DNA of 64,000 nucleotides from Autumnicola musiva (GTDB taxonomy: Bacteria; Bacteroidota; Bacteroidia; Flavobacteriales; Flavobacteriaceae): NCBI RefSeq assembly GCF_031846585.1, contig NZ_JAVRHK010000004.1, positions 186,001-250,000 of the forward strand, written 5' to 3'. Below the pieces are notes generated by a model. That model had not been told where the DNA came from. It saw only the letters and a list, made by a program, of their open reading frames with translations, and made no database searches. Each line of letters starts with the position of its first letter. Position 1 is the first letter of the stretch. This document shows, piece by piece, positions 17,018-26,076 of the stretch. The translations under genes and the position numbers were made by a program.

Positions 17018-17540
17018 GATATTTATATTTAAGGGATTTTAGCTCATCATATTCCATATTGACTTTCAGGTAAGGATTTCCGAAAGTAGGTTTCACCAGT
17101 TCTATATTTTTAAGGATCTCCTTAAGATCTTCTTTTTCAGGTGGGGCTTCAGGTAATTGTTGTATGATAGGTTTATGGGCCAGGGTATTTTGCAGTGCCT
17201 GTTCAAAAGAGGGAGGGAGTTTCTTTTTAGCTTTTCCAGGCAGGCTTTCAAAAAGGGCAGCAAGCATGGCCTGGGTAGGTTTTGTTTGAGTACTTTCAAT
17301 AGCCCGTACTATGGCGATAGAAGAATTGATTCTTTTCTCCAGATGATGTTCCAGGGATTTCATATTGGGGCCTAGATGTTGGGTAGGAGAGAGCCTGTTA
17401 GTCTCAAAAAAGTCTAGCATCAAATCCAGACTGGCCGATTGTCTAAGACCTAATTCCTTAGTGAATTTTCGGAAACGTTTGGCAACCGAAGTTTTAATAC
17501 TTAGGTTTTTAAAGGATTCATTTTTGCTTTGTTTTTTCAT
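17001..17540 (-). CDS. BfmA/BtgA-family mobilization protein
   Basis: 179 residues. A basic N-terminus with a ribbon-helix-helix-like segment (SIKTSVAKRFRKFTKEL, then RQSASLDLMLDFFE) is typical of BfmA/BtgA proteins, which bind oriT and assist the relaxase. The middle contains coiled-coil potential (NMKSLEHHLEKRINSSIA) and the C-terminus a proline-rich linker. First gene of the mob operon; the ~470-bp region upstream carries repeats consistent with its binding site or oriT. Confidence 0.83.
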   Translation of the reverse strand: MKKQSKNESFKNLSIKTSVAKRFRKFTKELGLRQSASLDLMLDFFETNRLSPTQHLGPNMKSLEHHLEKRINSSIAIVRAIESTQTKPTQAMLAALFESLPGKAKKKLPPSFEQALQNTLAHKPIIQQLPEAPPEKEDLKEILKNIELVKPTFGNPYLKVNMEYDELKSLKYKYHVYHD

Positions 17541-17597
17541 TTTTCCGTGAAAAAATTGTGGCTATTACTGGGCTTAGAAAATTTTTCCGTGAAAAAA
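17539..17597. repeat. Two copies of a near-palindromic repeat upstream of the mob operon
   Basis: ATTTTTCCGTGAAAAA occurs at 17539-17554 and again from 17581, 42 bases apart. Each copy is itself nearly palindromic (TTTTTC and GAAAAA arms around CGT). The first copy covers the start region of the BfmA/BtgA gene, so an autoregulatory or relaxosome binding site is likely. Confidence 0.6.
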
Positions 17598-17659
17598 AAT
17601 CCATTAGGTTCTAATAGCTCATAAAATTGAACTTCAATTGATATCAAATAATGGCAATC

Positions 17660-17740
17660 ATTACGAAAAAAAGGACTTAACATCGCATCGCGTGTTACCC
17701 TCTTGCTGTCCTTTTCGTCCCGCATGCGGGACGATTTATT
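17660..17740. other. Candidate origin of transfer (oriT) with nested inverted repeats
   Basis: Within 80 bases upstream of the mob genes are three features. AAAAGGAC (17669-17676) is inverted with GTCCTTTT (17708-17715). Nested inside, TAACA (17678-17682) is inverted with TGTTA (17693-17697). A perfect 18-bp palindrome CGTCCCGCATGCGGGACG lies at 17716-17733. Position directly before the BfmA/BtgA-relaxase operon is where oriT lies in related Bacteroides elements. The GC-rich palindrome followed by T-rich sequence could alternatively be a terminator. Confidence 0.45.
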
Positions 17741-18013
17741 TTTAATTAAGGCAACTGCATAAAACTGCAGTTAAAAAATTTCACGTTTTCATATTAGTAA
17801 AGCACTAATAGATTCTGCTGCGGTTACTTCTAAATACTTAGGGTTGCTTTTAAAATTAGAGCAACTGAAATGGTATACCAATAAACGGAGGTAAATTGAA
17901 TACTTTGTGTTTCTTAGATATGGAGTGCCGGTAAAGGATAAGCGGCAATTAGCTAAGGATTCATTTTTAATCAAATGCTTATATTTAAGGCTAAATTTTA
18001 GATATAATCCACT
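17741..18013. other. Intergenic, nothing recognised
   Basis: About 270 bases between the candidate oriT and the 53-residue ORF; AT-rich, no convincing gene or repeat. Confidence 0.45.
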
Positions 18014-18175
18014 ATGAGAAAACTGAAAATAAATTCCAGAGATGTAAAGTTTTATCTATTAGGAATTTTAAGCATGTTTATACTGGCTACAATTTATGAT
18101 TGGGAGGAGAATGTTGCCGCTTTTAAAGAAGGATTTGAGTCAGCGCGTAATCCTGAGTTTAAATCTTTAGAGTAG
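18014..18175 (+). CDS. Small single-span membrane protein, 53 residues
   Basis: An ATG at 18014 opens 53 codons ending TAG at 18173-18175. The protein has a basic N-terminus (MRKLKINSRDVKF), one membrane helix (YLLGILSMFILATIYDW) and a polar tail DWEENVAAFKEGFESARN. Charge distribution fits N-in topology. The 'DWEENVAAFKEGF' tail resembles many small uncharacterised Bacteroidetes proteins near mobile genes. Function unknown. It lies alone between the mob region and the convergent radC. Confidence 0.6.
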   Translation: MRKLKINSRDVKFYLLGILSMFILATIYDWEENVAAFKEGFESARNPEFKSLE

Positions 18176-18247
18176 TGAATTTATTTAACCTGCCTATTTT
18201 CCAGGTAGATCCTTATACTATATCTAGAACAATTAGCGGGCAATAAA

Positions 18248-18271
18248 AAAGCCCTTTAAAAAAAGGGCTTT
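18248..18271 (-). terminator. Terminator behind radC
   Basis: AAAGCCCTTT (18248-18257) and AAAGGGCTTT (18262-18271) form a perfect 10-bp stem with a 4-base loop. On the minus strand it is followed by a T run (TTTTTTATTG), the form of an intrinsic terminator for radC. Confidence 0.8.
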
Positions 18272-18297
18272 AAGTAGGCTAAGATTACATGGTATTA

Positions 18298-18747
18298 TTA
18301 TAGGATACCATCATCGGCGAAGCTATAATAATTACCTTGAGGATTCAAGATAATATGATCAAGAATTTTAATATCTAGAAGTTCACCTGCTTTTTTAATT
18401 TTTTGTGTCAGGCGTTTATCCGGTTCACTTGGTCTTAATGTTCCACTGGGATGGTTATGCACCAGGATTACAGCTGTTGTTAAGCTTTTTAGTAGGATAG
18501 CAAAAAGAATGCGGATATCTACTAAAGTACCCGTAATACCTCCGCAGGATAGTTCGTAAATGCCTTTTACCCTATTCGAATTATTAAGAAGGATGATTTT
18601 AAAACTTTCGTGCAATTCGATGGTATTTTTATTCCATTGATCAAAGGCCAATGCAGCGGCACTTTTAGAGCAGGTTATTTTGGGTAGCAAATTCACTTTC
18701 AGACTACCGTTGTAACTTATCGTTATTTCATTAACTTTGGTTTTCAT
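18298..18747 (-). CDS. radC: RadC-like JAB-domain protein
   Basis: 149 residues, a stand-alone MPN/JAMM domain lacking the N-terminal HhH region of chromosomal RadC. The metal site reads VHNHPSG with His97 and His99, then Asp110 in SEPD, plus Glu47 near the start, so the JAMM motif is complete. Such short RadC proteins are common on ICEs and genomic islands, often beside ssb. The biochemical role is still unclear. Separated from ssb by its own terminator. Confidence 0.87.
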   Translation of the reverse strand: MKTKVNEITISYNGSLKVNLLPKITCSKSAAALAFDQWNKNTIELHESFKIILLNNSNRVKGIYELSCGGITGTLVDIRILFAILLKSLTTAVILVHNHPSGTLRPSEPDKRLTQKIKKAGELLDIKILDHIILNPQGNYYSFADDGIL

Positions 18748-18776
18748 TATTAGCTTATTTAAAGGGTTAATAATTA

Positions 18777-18811
18777 AAAGAGGGCGCTTTTTCGACGATG
18801 ACGCCCTCTTT
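18777..18811 (-). terminator. Terminator behind ssb
   Basis: CGCCCTCTTT (18802-18811) pairs with AAAGAGGGCG (18777-18786), loop 15 bases. On the minus strand the stem is followed by TTTTAATTA. Placed 12 bases after the ssb stop. Confidence 0.8.
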
Positions 18812-18822
18812 GTTTTAATAGC

Positions 18823-19170
18823 CTATTCTTTAGGATTTTCGCTACCTCCTAAAAACAGGATTTCACTCACCAGAATTTCGGTAACATATCGTTTTTCTCC
18901 ATTTTGGGCTTCATAGGACCTGGAGGTTAGTTTGCCACGAATAGCCACTTCTTTTCCTTTATCAACATATTTCTCAATAAGCTCCGCCTGTTTTCCCCAG
19001 GCCACAACATTGTGCCATTCGGTTTGTTGAATTTTCTCTCCTTCTTTGTGATAGTATTCATTAGTAGCCAGTGAAAAACTGCTTACCTTTTTACCACTTT
19101 CGAAGTTTTTGATTTCCGGGGCATTCCCCACATTTCCGATTAACTGTACTTGGTTTCTTAGATTACTCAT
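18823..19170 (-). CDS. ssb: Single-stranded DNA-binding protein (ICE copy)
   Basis: 115 residues from ATG at 19170 (MSNLRNQVQLIGNVG), the canonical SSB start. A longer in-frame start at 19302 would add 44 residues unlike any SSB and is rejected. The OB fold is complete: KVSSFSLATNEYY, TEWHNVVAWGKQAELIEKYV and KGKEVAIRGKLTSRSYEAQNG. It lacks the long acidic C-terminal tail of chromosomal SSB and ends in SENPKE. Such short SSBs on conjugative elements protect incoming single strands. Confidence 0.88.
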   Translation of the reverse strand: MSNLRNQVQLIGNVGNAPEIKNFESGKKVSSFSLATNEYYHKEGEKIQQTEWHNVVAWGKQAELIEKYVDKGKEVAIRGKLTSRSYEAQNGEKRYVTEILVSEILFLGGSENPKE

Positions 19171-19302
19171 AATTAAAAAATTTAGATACCTGCTTTTCTT
19201 TGCAGGTTGATTAAACATTGATTTACTTATTATATCCGGAGCGTTTTCCTTTTTTGATTTTTTTACTTCGCTTCCGGTTATGTTGTTTTGAAATGATTTC
19301 AT

Positions 19303-20050
19303 AATTGTTATTTATTGATTTACTTCCTATAGAGCCGTTTGCTGTTACCTCTTTTTGATGCTGATACATTTTCAATATTTAGAATTAGGGAAGACTTATA
19401 AAAAGGAGTAAGCGACTGGCTTATGCAGTCTGGACTAACTTCTAAATATTGGTATTTTGCATTACAAAAAAGGTAGGGACAGCTTCGGCCTGAGGTGTAA
19501 ATGGAAAGACTGAAATTGAAAAACAACCGGAAGCGAAGTAAATGAATGGAATTCCTAATTGATGGACTCCGTTCACGATTTCGTAATGAAATGAACGCGC
19601 TTTCCACCGGGACAGGGAGAACAAGCGCAATGGAAAATAACAATCGGGGCTGGTGACCAGTATCTTTAAAAGGAAGCTCTTTGTCTGGAATGAAGCCATT
19701 CGGCTATACTCTGGATAGGTTTGTTGGGAATGCTGCGTGTAATTACTTAAACGAATTTCCTTTTTGAAGTAGAGGTTAAAGCGGACTTGACTTCAATGAT
19801 ATAATGGAGAACGAAGTTTAGCTATTTGGCCTCTTCTTTACTTGTTCCCGAGCAAATATCAAGTGAAATGAGACCTAAAATGTTTCGAGTTATTTTTAAA
19901 ATGATTTTAATTATGAACAATTTCCGAAATAGAATATTCTAATACTGGCATTTTTTCGGATTCCCTAAACGAAAGGGAAAGTAAAAATGTCGAAATTTTC
20001 AAGAGATATCTTCTATAAAATTCTAGTAAAAGAAACCAAGGCTCAACCAT
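19303..20050. other. Unassigned region right of ssb
   Basis: About 750 bases. Short open frames exist on the minus strand (for example 19442-19699), but none has a convincing start or recognisable domain. A small GGGAA-type inverted repeat lies near 19970. This may be ICE border or decayed sequence. Confidence 0.45.
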
Positions 20051-20190
20051 TCATAAGTTATAGCCAACAGAAAACATAATAATTCTAGGTAAAATATAAG
20101 TCCTGGTATCTGAAATGGTATAAGAAGAAAAGCTATTTTTATTTTTAAACTTCACATTAAACAAATTTTGAGCACTTAGTTTGCTATGCT
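20051..20190 (-). pseudogene. C-terminal remnant of an outer-membrane beta-barrel (TonB-dependent receptor type) gene
   Basis: On the minus strand about 45 codons read KLSAQNLFNVKF, then SFSSYTISDTRTYILPRI and finally MFSVGYNL followed by TGA at 20051-20053. The 'SVGYNL' terminal strand and NLFN-TRTY-LPR pattern are typical of the last strands of Bacteroidetes outer-membrane beta-barrel receptors. Everything upstream is missing: the sequence runs straight into the IS21-like repeats at 20187-20236. It is the stump of a receptor gene cut off by an insertion or deletion. Confidence 0.6.
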
Positions 20191-20236
20191 CACTTTCATC
20201 CGGCGCACGTGGTTCACTTTGACCGGCTCATCCACA
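20187..20236. repeat. Direct repeats resembling an IS21-family end
   Basis: Two imperfect direct repeats follow each other: GCTCACTTTCATCCGGC (from 20188) and GTTCACTTTGACCGGC (from 20212). Tandem CACTTTGACCGG-like repeats are what IS21-family ends look like in Bacteroidetes, as remembered and not verified. No istA or istB lies next to it, so this is a relic at the ICE/xylan-locus junction. Confidence 0.45.
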
Positions 20237-20299
20237 CAAGCTATAGATTATAATTTTATATATGGTTTTCATTTTTCTATAATTAGAATAATATTTCGT

Positions 20300-23170
20300 T
20301 TAATCAACTTTATTGCTTTCCGGTGGTCCTAAATAACTATTTCTCTCTTCTCCAGTACGAATAACAAATTTCTGAATAACCACCCCAGGATCAAGGGCCC
20401 AAACCTTAAGGGTATGAGAGCCTGATTTTATATTAGAATGTTTGGAGATACTTTTCTTTATATGATCTGCAACCGATTTTGACCACCAATCTGCATATTC
20501 CCAATCCGGTTTAATTTCCCCTTCATTGATATTAATTATTTGTGGTTCCTCGTCATCGATGGCGATTGCAAATTTTAATCCTTCATTTTTTTGATAATTC
20601 TGAGTTGGAGAAAGGTAGGTTTCTATATGTAAATCTGAATCATCATAAATAGTGAAGTCGTATTTTAGAATAGCAGTACTTTCATCTGGTTTCTGTCTTT
20701 CAGCATCCATAGGAGTGATAGCAACTGAAGACCCGGTTCGACCTAAATTAGGTATAACCTCCCAGGAAACATTTTTTCCTCTTTGTTGTTTTTTGAAATG
20801 TTTTGCCTCGATAGAAACTATTCCGTTATTTTCTACATAACCGCTAGCTTTAGGTAATTCTGTTCTTAGAGGTACTTCTACACTGTACTTTTGACCTTTA
20901 CTGGAGATTTCGATTTCTCCCATAGTTTCTCCATCTGGAACGGTATCCCAATTAATGCTCACATCAATTTTTTCTGTGTATTGAATTGTTCCCTTAGTAG
21001 AGGACAGTTTAATCCAAGGATCTTTTGCTTTAATTTCAAAGCTTAAGTCTCTATCTCCTCTATTGAAAATTTCTATAAAGTACTTCTGGTCATTAATAGG
21101 GTCGAAGGTAGGGAACGATTCACTATAAAGTCCGTCTCCTTCTACACTAAAGCCGTGCCAGGCTGGTTCTGTTCCGTGTTCTATGTTATATCCCAACGTA
21201 GCTGTATCTCGAACTTGAATATAGGAAATTGAAGGCATTTTATTCGCCGGAGGATGATTCCAGCTTGTATAGCCCAAATGGGTTTGGGACATCATGTGAT
21301 TCCATTTTCCGTCAGCAATCTCCTCGTGAAAACGTTCTGTTAATTTAGCATCTTTTTCAAAGAATATTTTTACAGAATCAGCATATTTATTAGCAACTTT
21401 TGCGCCTAATTCAGCATAATATTGGTTTTTTGCTGTAGCAATATACATCTCATTTACATTAGCAGACATTTCCAAAGGAGCATGAACTAGTTGTTGATAG
21501 GCGTCTTCATATTCCCCAGGAAGGTTTTGCATTATAACAAGACTTTTTTCAATTAGTTGTCTAAAACCTTTTAATACTCTATCTGCTTCGCGGTAGTTTG
21601 AAACACTATAAGTGCTGGGGGTAAGCATTTCATGAGTTCTTCTTGCATTATATTTAGTATACAATGAAAGAATTTCAGCTATGTCAGCTGCGTGTTTACT
21701 TCCAAATTGTTTTGCTGCCCAATCCACATAATATTCCGGAAGGTCTGCTGCATTAAAGCTATCCACATTCCAGGCCATATCTAGATAAAAGCTTATAGGA
21801 AGCTCCATTGGCTTGATATCGCCTACATTTGCTAACCATAGTTCATCTACACCCCACTCATAACTTAATTTCATTTGTTCCCATACGCGTTCTATTTGCG
21901 TTACATTTTGCCACCTATAGGAAACCGGAGCTCCAACATAATCAAAATGATAATACATTCCATAGCCACCTTCATAACCACGATCTTCTTTTTTGGGTAA
22001 TATTCTAATATTTCCCCAATTATCATCACTAAATAGGATAGTAATATCGTCATCTACCCGCATACCTTTATCGTAGTATTCCTGCACTTCTTTGTAGATA
22101 GCCCATACCTGTGGAGTTTCTTCGGCGGGTTTTTGAGTAACTTCAGAAATTATATTCCTCTGATCCTCTATTACCTCCTGTAAAAGTTCTACGGCGGCAC
22201 CTTCGCTCATGGCTTCATCACCATCTCCTCTCATTCCTACAGTTACGATACTTTCATAATCCTCCATTCTTTCAATACCTCCTTTCCAAAATTTCTGAAG
22301 TTTTTTTTTGTTGGTTTCGTAATTCCACGCGCCACCTCCGTAGCGTCCCCATTCGTCATGTGCGCGCATCATAGGCTCGTGATGACTGGTAGAAATTACT
22401 ATTCCGTACTCATCGGCAACTTTAGGATTTGAAGGGTCATCTTCAGCAAAAACTGTAGGTAGCCACATTGCAGGCCATAGAAAGTTAGCCTTCTTCCGAA
22501 GTAGTAATTCGTACACTTTCTCATAAAATTCATGGTTAAATCCTCCAAATTTTTCTTTTGCCCAATTTCTAAGCGAAGGAGATTCGTCATTTAGAAATAT
22601 TCCCCTATATTTTACAGAAGGTGATTTCGAAATAAAATTAACATTTTGGAGGCTAAGGGATTTACTTTTTTCAGTGGGAACATCTGCCCAATAATGCCAT
22701 GGTGAAACTCCCATTTTTTCAGAAAGGCTAAATACTCCATAAGCAGCACCTCTTCGGTCACTACCTACTATAACTAAAGCTTTTTCAATGCCACTCCCGG
22801 GATTTTCTATAGTTTTTAATATAAATTTTTCCCATTTGTTTTCAAGGGGAGTGAGATCAAGTTTATTTTGTTTTTCAAGCTTGTTTATAAACTCATTCTT
22901 GCCTAAGGTAGCTACAATTATTACATTTTTATTGTCGGGAGAAATGTTGGTTAGAACCTTTGGTTTTTGGTTAGTAACCTTTTCGATATCACTTGCTAAA
23001 AAATTAACAGATTTTTTTATTAAGATGTTTTCTGAGGTATCATAATAAATTGCTGCATTACCTTTATCACTTATTATTGGAAAGTTCCCATTGTTATCTC
23101 TAGAAGTATCAAAATGAATTTGAGAACTTACAATATGGGGTAATAGTAGGATTAATAATAGATATCTCAT
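20300..23170 (-). CDS. GH115 xylan alpha-1,2-glucuronidase
   Basis: 956 residues with a signal peptide (LLLILLLPHIVSS). The N-terminal alpha/beta domain is followed by the GH115 core: YRGIFLNDESPSLRNWAKEK, FLWPAMWLPTVFAEDDPSN, STSHHEPMMRAHDEWGRYG and VGMRGDGDEAMSEG, then FSDDNWGNIRILP. A C-terminal beta-rich region (from ~690) holds Ig-like and carbohydrate-binding-like modules. GH115 enzymes remove (4-O-methyl-)glucuronic acid from internal xylan residues. It is the last gene of the minus-strand operon, 49 bases after its paralogue. Probably periplasmic or outer-membrane associated. Confidence 0.92.
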   Translation of the reverse strand: MRYLLLILLLPHIVSSQIHFDTSRDNNGNFPIISDKGNAAIYYDTSENILIKKSVNFLASDIEKVTNQKPKVLTNISPDNKNVIIVATLGKNEFINKLEKQNKLDLTPLENKWEKFILKTIENPGSGIEKALVIVGSDRRGAAYGVFSLSEKMGVSPWHYWADVPTEKSKSLSLQNVNFISKSPSVKYRGIFLNDESPSLRNWAKEKFGGFNHEFYEKVYELLLRKKANFLWPAMWLPTVFAEDDPSNPKVADEYGIVISTSHHEPMMRAHDEWGRYGGGAWNYETNKKKLQKFWKGGIERMEDYESIVTVGMRGDGDEAMSEGAAVELLQEVIEDQRNIISEVTQKPAEETPQVWAIYKEVQEYYDKGMRVDDDITILFSDDNWGNIRILPKKEDRGYEGGYGMYYHFDYVGAPVSYRWQNVTQIERVWEQMKLSYEWGVDELWLANVGDIKPMELPISFYLDMAWNVDSFNAADLPEYYVDWAAKQFGSKHAADIAEILSLYTKYNARRTHEMLTPSTYSVSNYREADRVLKGFRQLIEKSLVIMQNLPGEYEDAYQQLVHAPLEMSANVNEMYIATAKNQYYAELGAKVANKYADSVKIFFEKDAKLTERFHEEIADGKWNHMMSQTHLGYTSWNHPPANKMPSISYIQVRDTATLGYNIEHGTEPAWHGFSVEGDGLYSESFPTFDPINDQKYFIEIFNRGDRDLSFEIKAKDPWIKLSSTKGTIQYTEKIDVSINWDTVPDGETMGEIEISSKGQKYSVEVPLRTELPKASGYVENNGIVSIEAKHFKKQQRGKNVSWEVIPNLGRTGSSVAITPMDAERQKPDESTAILKYDFTIYDDSDLHIETYLSPTQNYQKNEGLKFAIAIDDEEPQIININEGEIKPDWEYADWWSKSVADHIKKSISKHSNIKSGSHTLKVWALDPGVVIQKFVIRTGEERNSYLGPPESNKVD

Positions 23171-23219
23171 GATTTAATTTTCTTAATTTTGGTATTTAAA
23201 TTTTGAATAGATTTCATCC

Positions 23220-26075
23220 TTAGTTTTTGACATACTCACTTTGTTTTGGGCCTAAATACGATTCTCTTATTTCTCCTTTTCTGATAATAATTTTCTGAAG
23301 TGCAATACCAGAATCTATAGCCCAAACTCGTAAAGTGTGATTACCTTTTTCTTCAAGATTTAAATCTGAAGTTACCCTGGTAATATTATTTCCTACCGAA
23401 GTACCCCAATCATCCTTGGTATCCTGGTGCATATTAATAATTTGTGGTTCACCATCATCAATGGAATATGCAAACCTTAAACCACCTTTATTATGAAAAT
23501 CGAGGGTGGGCGAAAGCAAAAATTCAATTTTTACTTTTCCTGTACTGAAATTATAAAAATTATAGGCCAGATAAGGATTTTTTTCAGACAATTCGCCATG
23601 GGTTGGTTCCTCAGCAAAGGCGGTCATGGTTGAGCTTGTTGTTCCCAAATTCGGTACCAAAGTCCATCCCTGTTCATCGTTGCCTTGATCGCTATAATTG
23701 GTAGCTTCCATAGCTATGTAGTTGTTGCTTTCCACAAAACCTTTTATGTTGTTGGAATTAATATTGTTTATAGGAACTTCTATTTTAACCGAATTTCCTC
23801 CCTGCTGAATGCTAAAATTCCCAGTCATTCTTCCTTTAGGAGCGCTGTCCCAGTCAATAGAAACATACATTCTTTTTTGATCTTTAACTGATCCTTTTTC
23901 TTCTGAAACCTTAATCCATTTATCCTTTTTCTTTATTTTAAAATCGAAACTTCCTTTCCCTTTATTAAAGATTTCAACATAATATTTTTGATCTCCTACT
24001 GAAATAAACTCTGGTAATCTTGCTGTTTGAGATGATTTTGGCCAGGATTTTTTAGAGCCTTCAATGGCAATTCCCATTTCTGGTTTATTACTAACTTCAA
24101 TAGTTTCAACATCTGGCATTACCTGTTCTTTAGGTTGTTGCCAGTTGGTGTATCCAATATGGGGTTGCGACATCATATGGTTCCACTTACCTCCGACAAT
24201 ACTGTGATATTTTTCAGTTAATTCAGAATCTTTTTTATAAAGTTCCTTTACTTTTTCAGCATAATTATTAGCCACGGCGCGACCTTGTTCTGCATATAAT
24301 CGGTTTTTAGCTGTGGTAACATACAATTCGTTTAAATTTGCGGATGCTTTAACCGGAAACAAAACCAACTGAAAATATGCGTCTTTATATTCCGCAGGTA
24401 TTTTGTTGTTTAATTCTTCTGCTTTTTCCACTAATTTATTATAATCTTTCACTACGTATTCCGCTTCATTATAATTGACTAAACTATAAGTCTCTGGAGT
24501 TAACATTTCAGGTTTTCTGCGACTATTATACTTAGTGTATGTGTCTAAAATTTCACCAATTTCCGAAGCATATTCATCACCGAATTGTTTTTTAGCCCAA
24601 TCTTTTGAATAATCATCAAGTTCATTAGCATCGATAGCTTCCGGATCCCAGGCAAAATCTAAAAAGAAACTTATAGGAAATTCCATGGGTTTCAGATCGC
24701 CAACATTTACCACCCATAATTCGGTAGCATCATATTGGTAAGCCAAATTCATTTGTTCCCAAACACGCTCAATTTGCGTGGTATTTAACCATTTGTAACT
24801 TCTTGGGCCACCTACATAATCGAAGTGATAGTAAACACCATAGCCACCTTCTCGCGGTTCCTCTTCAGGATTTGGTAATTTTCTAATGTTACCCCAATTG
24901 TCATCGGCGAGAAGCAAGGTCACGTCATCTGGAACACGCATTCCCTGGTCATAATAATCCTGAACTTCTTTATACAGTGCCCAAACCTGTGGGGTTTCGT
25001 TGGCGGGTTTGCCAGTTACATCAGCGATAATTTCTCGCTGATCTGCAACAATAGTTTCCAGTAATTCTATAGCAGTACCTTCGGTCATTGGTTCGTCTCC
25101 ATCGCCACGCATTCCAATCGTTACCAAATTTTCGAAATCCTGATTTCTTTCAAAACCATCCCTCCAAAAATCTCGTAAACCTTCAGCATTGGTTTGGTAA
25201 TCCCATTCACCGTTCCCGTAATCTTTACGATGCCTGCCCCATTCTTTTTGCGCTCTTACCATAGGTTCGTGATGAGAAGTTCCCATTACAATTCCATATT
25301 TATCGGCCAAAACCGGATTTTTAGGATCGTCTTCATTAAAGGCTTTTCCCCACATTGCAGGCCAAAGGTAATTGCCTTTTAAACGAAGAATGAGCTTAAA
25401 AACCTGTTCGTACATTTTGCTGTTAATGCCTCCAAATTTTTCCCGGGCCCAATTTCCAAGTCCCGGTTCCTCATCGTTTATAAAAATTCCACGGTATTTA
25501 ACTTTTGGCGTTCCCGACGAATAGCTTCCAGGTTTCACATATAGCTGTTCTTCTTTTTTAACCGGAACATCTGCCCACCAGTGCCATGGAGAAACCCCCA
25601 TCTTTTCTGAAAGGTCATACATTCCGAATATAGTTCCTCGCTTGTCGCTGCCAGCAATTACCAAAGCTTTTTCTACTCCCGGCGATGGATTTTCAATCAC
25701 TTCAATTAAAAAGTTTTCCCATTTTCCTTCTATTTCTGAAACATTTAGCTTACCGTTAGAAACCAAATCATCGATTAATTTGCTTTTTCCTACGGTTCCA
25801 ATAATTACCGGGTATTCTTCATTGATTTCTTGTGAAGAAATTTTAGGCACATTGCCGGTAACTTTTTTAAAATCTGTTTGTAGATCTTCTGCAACTAAAT
25901 GAACTCCCTCGTGATCTTCTGAGTCTATGAATAGCTCTACAGAATTCAAAGGAAAAGCATTTTCAACAGGTTGTTGGCTTATATAAGAATCCTGGGCAAA
26001 GCCAGCCTGAAAGAAACTTAAAAATATAATAATAGAATATATTTTCTGGTAAATAGAAATTGATGGTTGTATCAT
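23220..26075 (-). CDS. GH115 xylan alpha-1,2-glucuronidase, second copy
   Basis: 951 residues from the ATG at 26075, one base after the GH10 stop. The longer frame from 26186 would overlap GH10 by >100 bases and is rejected. The signal peptide ends in FFQAGFAQ. The core matches the neighbouring GH115: YRGIFINDEEPGLGNWAREK, WPAMWGKAFNEDDPKN, GTSHHEPMVRAQKEWGRH, IGMRGDGDEPMTEG and LLADDNWGNIRKLP. The paralogues diverge throughout, consistent with different substrate decoration preferences rather than a recent duplication. Part of the GH67-SDR-UxuA-GH10-GH115-GH115 operon. Confidence 0.92.
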   Translation of the reverse strand: MIQPSISIYQKIYSIIIFLSFFQAGFAQDSYISQQPVENAFPLNSVELFIDSEDHEGVHLVAEDLQTDFKKVTGNVPKISSQEINEEYPVIIGTVGKSKLIDDLVSNGKLNVSEIEGKWENFLIEVIENPSPGVEKALVIAGSDKRGTIFGMYDLSEKMGVSPWHWWADVPVKKEEQLYVKPGSYSSGTPKVKYRGIFINDEEPGLGNWAREKFGGINSKMYEQVFKLILRLKGNYLWPAMWGKAFNEDDPKNPVLADKYGIVMGTSHHEPMVRAQKEWGRHRKDYGNGEWDYQTNAEGLRDFWRDGFERNQDFENLVTIGMRGDGDEPMTEGTAIELLETIVADQREIIADVTGKPANETPQVWALYKEVQDYYDQGMRVPDDVTLLLADDNWGNIRKLPNPEEEPREGGYGVYYHFDYVGGPRSYKWLNTTQIERVWEQMNLAYQYDATELWVVNVGDLKPMEFPISFFLDFAWDPEAIDANELDDYSKDWAKKQFGDEYASEIGEILDTYTKYNSRRKPEMLTPETYSLVNYNEAEYVVKDYNKLVEKAEELNNKIPAEYKDAYFQLVLFPVKASANLNELYVTTAKNRLYAEQGRAVANNYAEKVKELYKKDSELTEKYHSIVGGKWNHMMSQPHIGYTNWQQPKEQVMPDVETIEVSNKPEMGIAIEGSKKSWPKSSQTARLPEFISVGDQKYYVEIFNKGKGSFDFKIKKKDKWIKVSEEKGSVKDQKRMYVSIDWDSAPKGRMTGNFSIQQGGNSVKIEVPINNINSNNIKGFVESNNYIAMEATNYSDQGNDEQGWTLVPNLGTTSSTMTAFAEEPTHGELSEKNPYLAYNFYNFSTGKVKIEFLLSPTLDFHNKGGLRFAYSIDDGEPQIINMHQDTKDDWGTSVGNNITRVTSDLNLEEKGNHTLRVWAIDSGIALQKIIIRKGEIRESYLGPKQSEYVKN

Positions 26076-26076
26076 T

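Noticed and set aside
19171..19302. Longer SSB start
   Set aside because: The extra 44 residues do not look like SSB; the standard MSNLRNQVQLIG start is at 19170.
19442..19699. Minus-strand 85-codon frame right of ssb
   Set aside because: No domain, no good start context and unusual composition; overlaps another open frame of similar quality.
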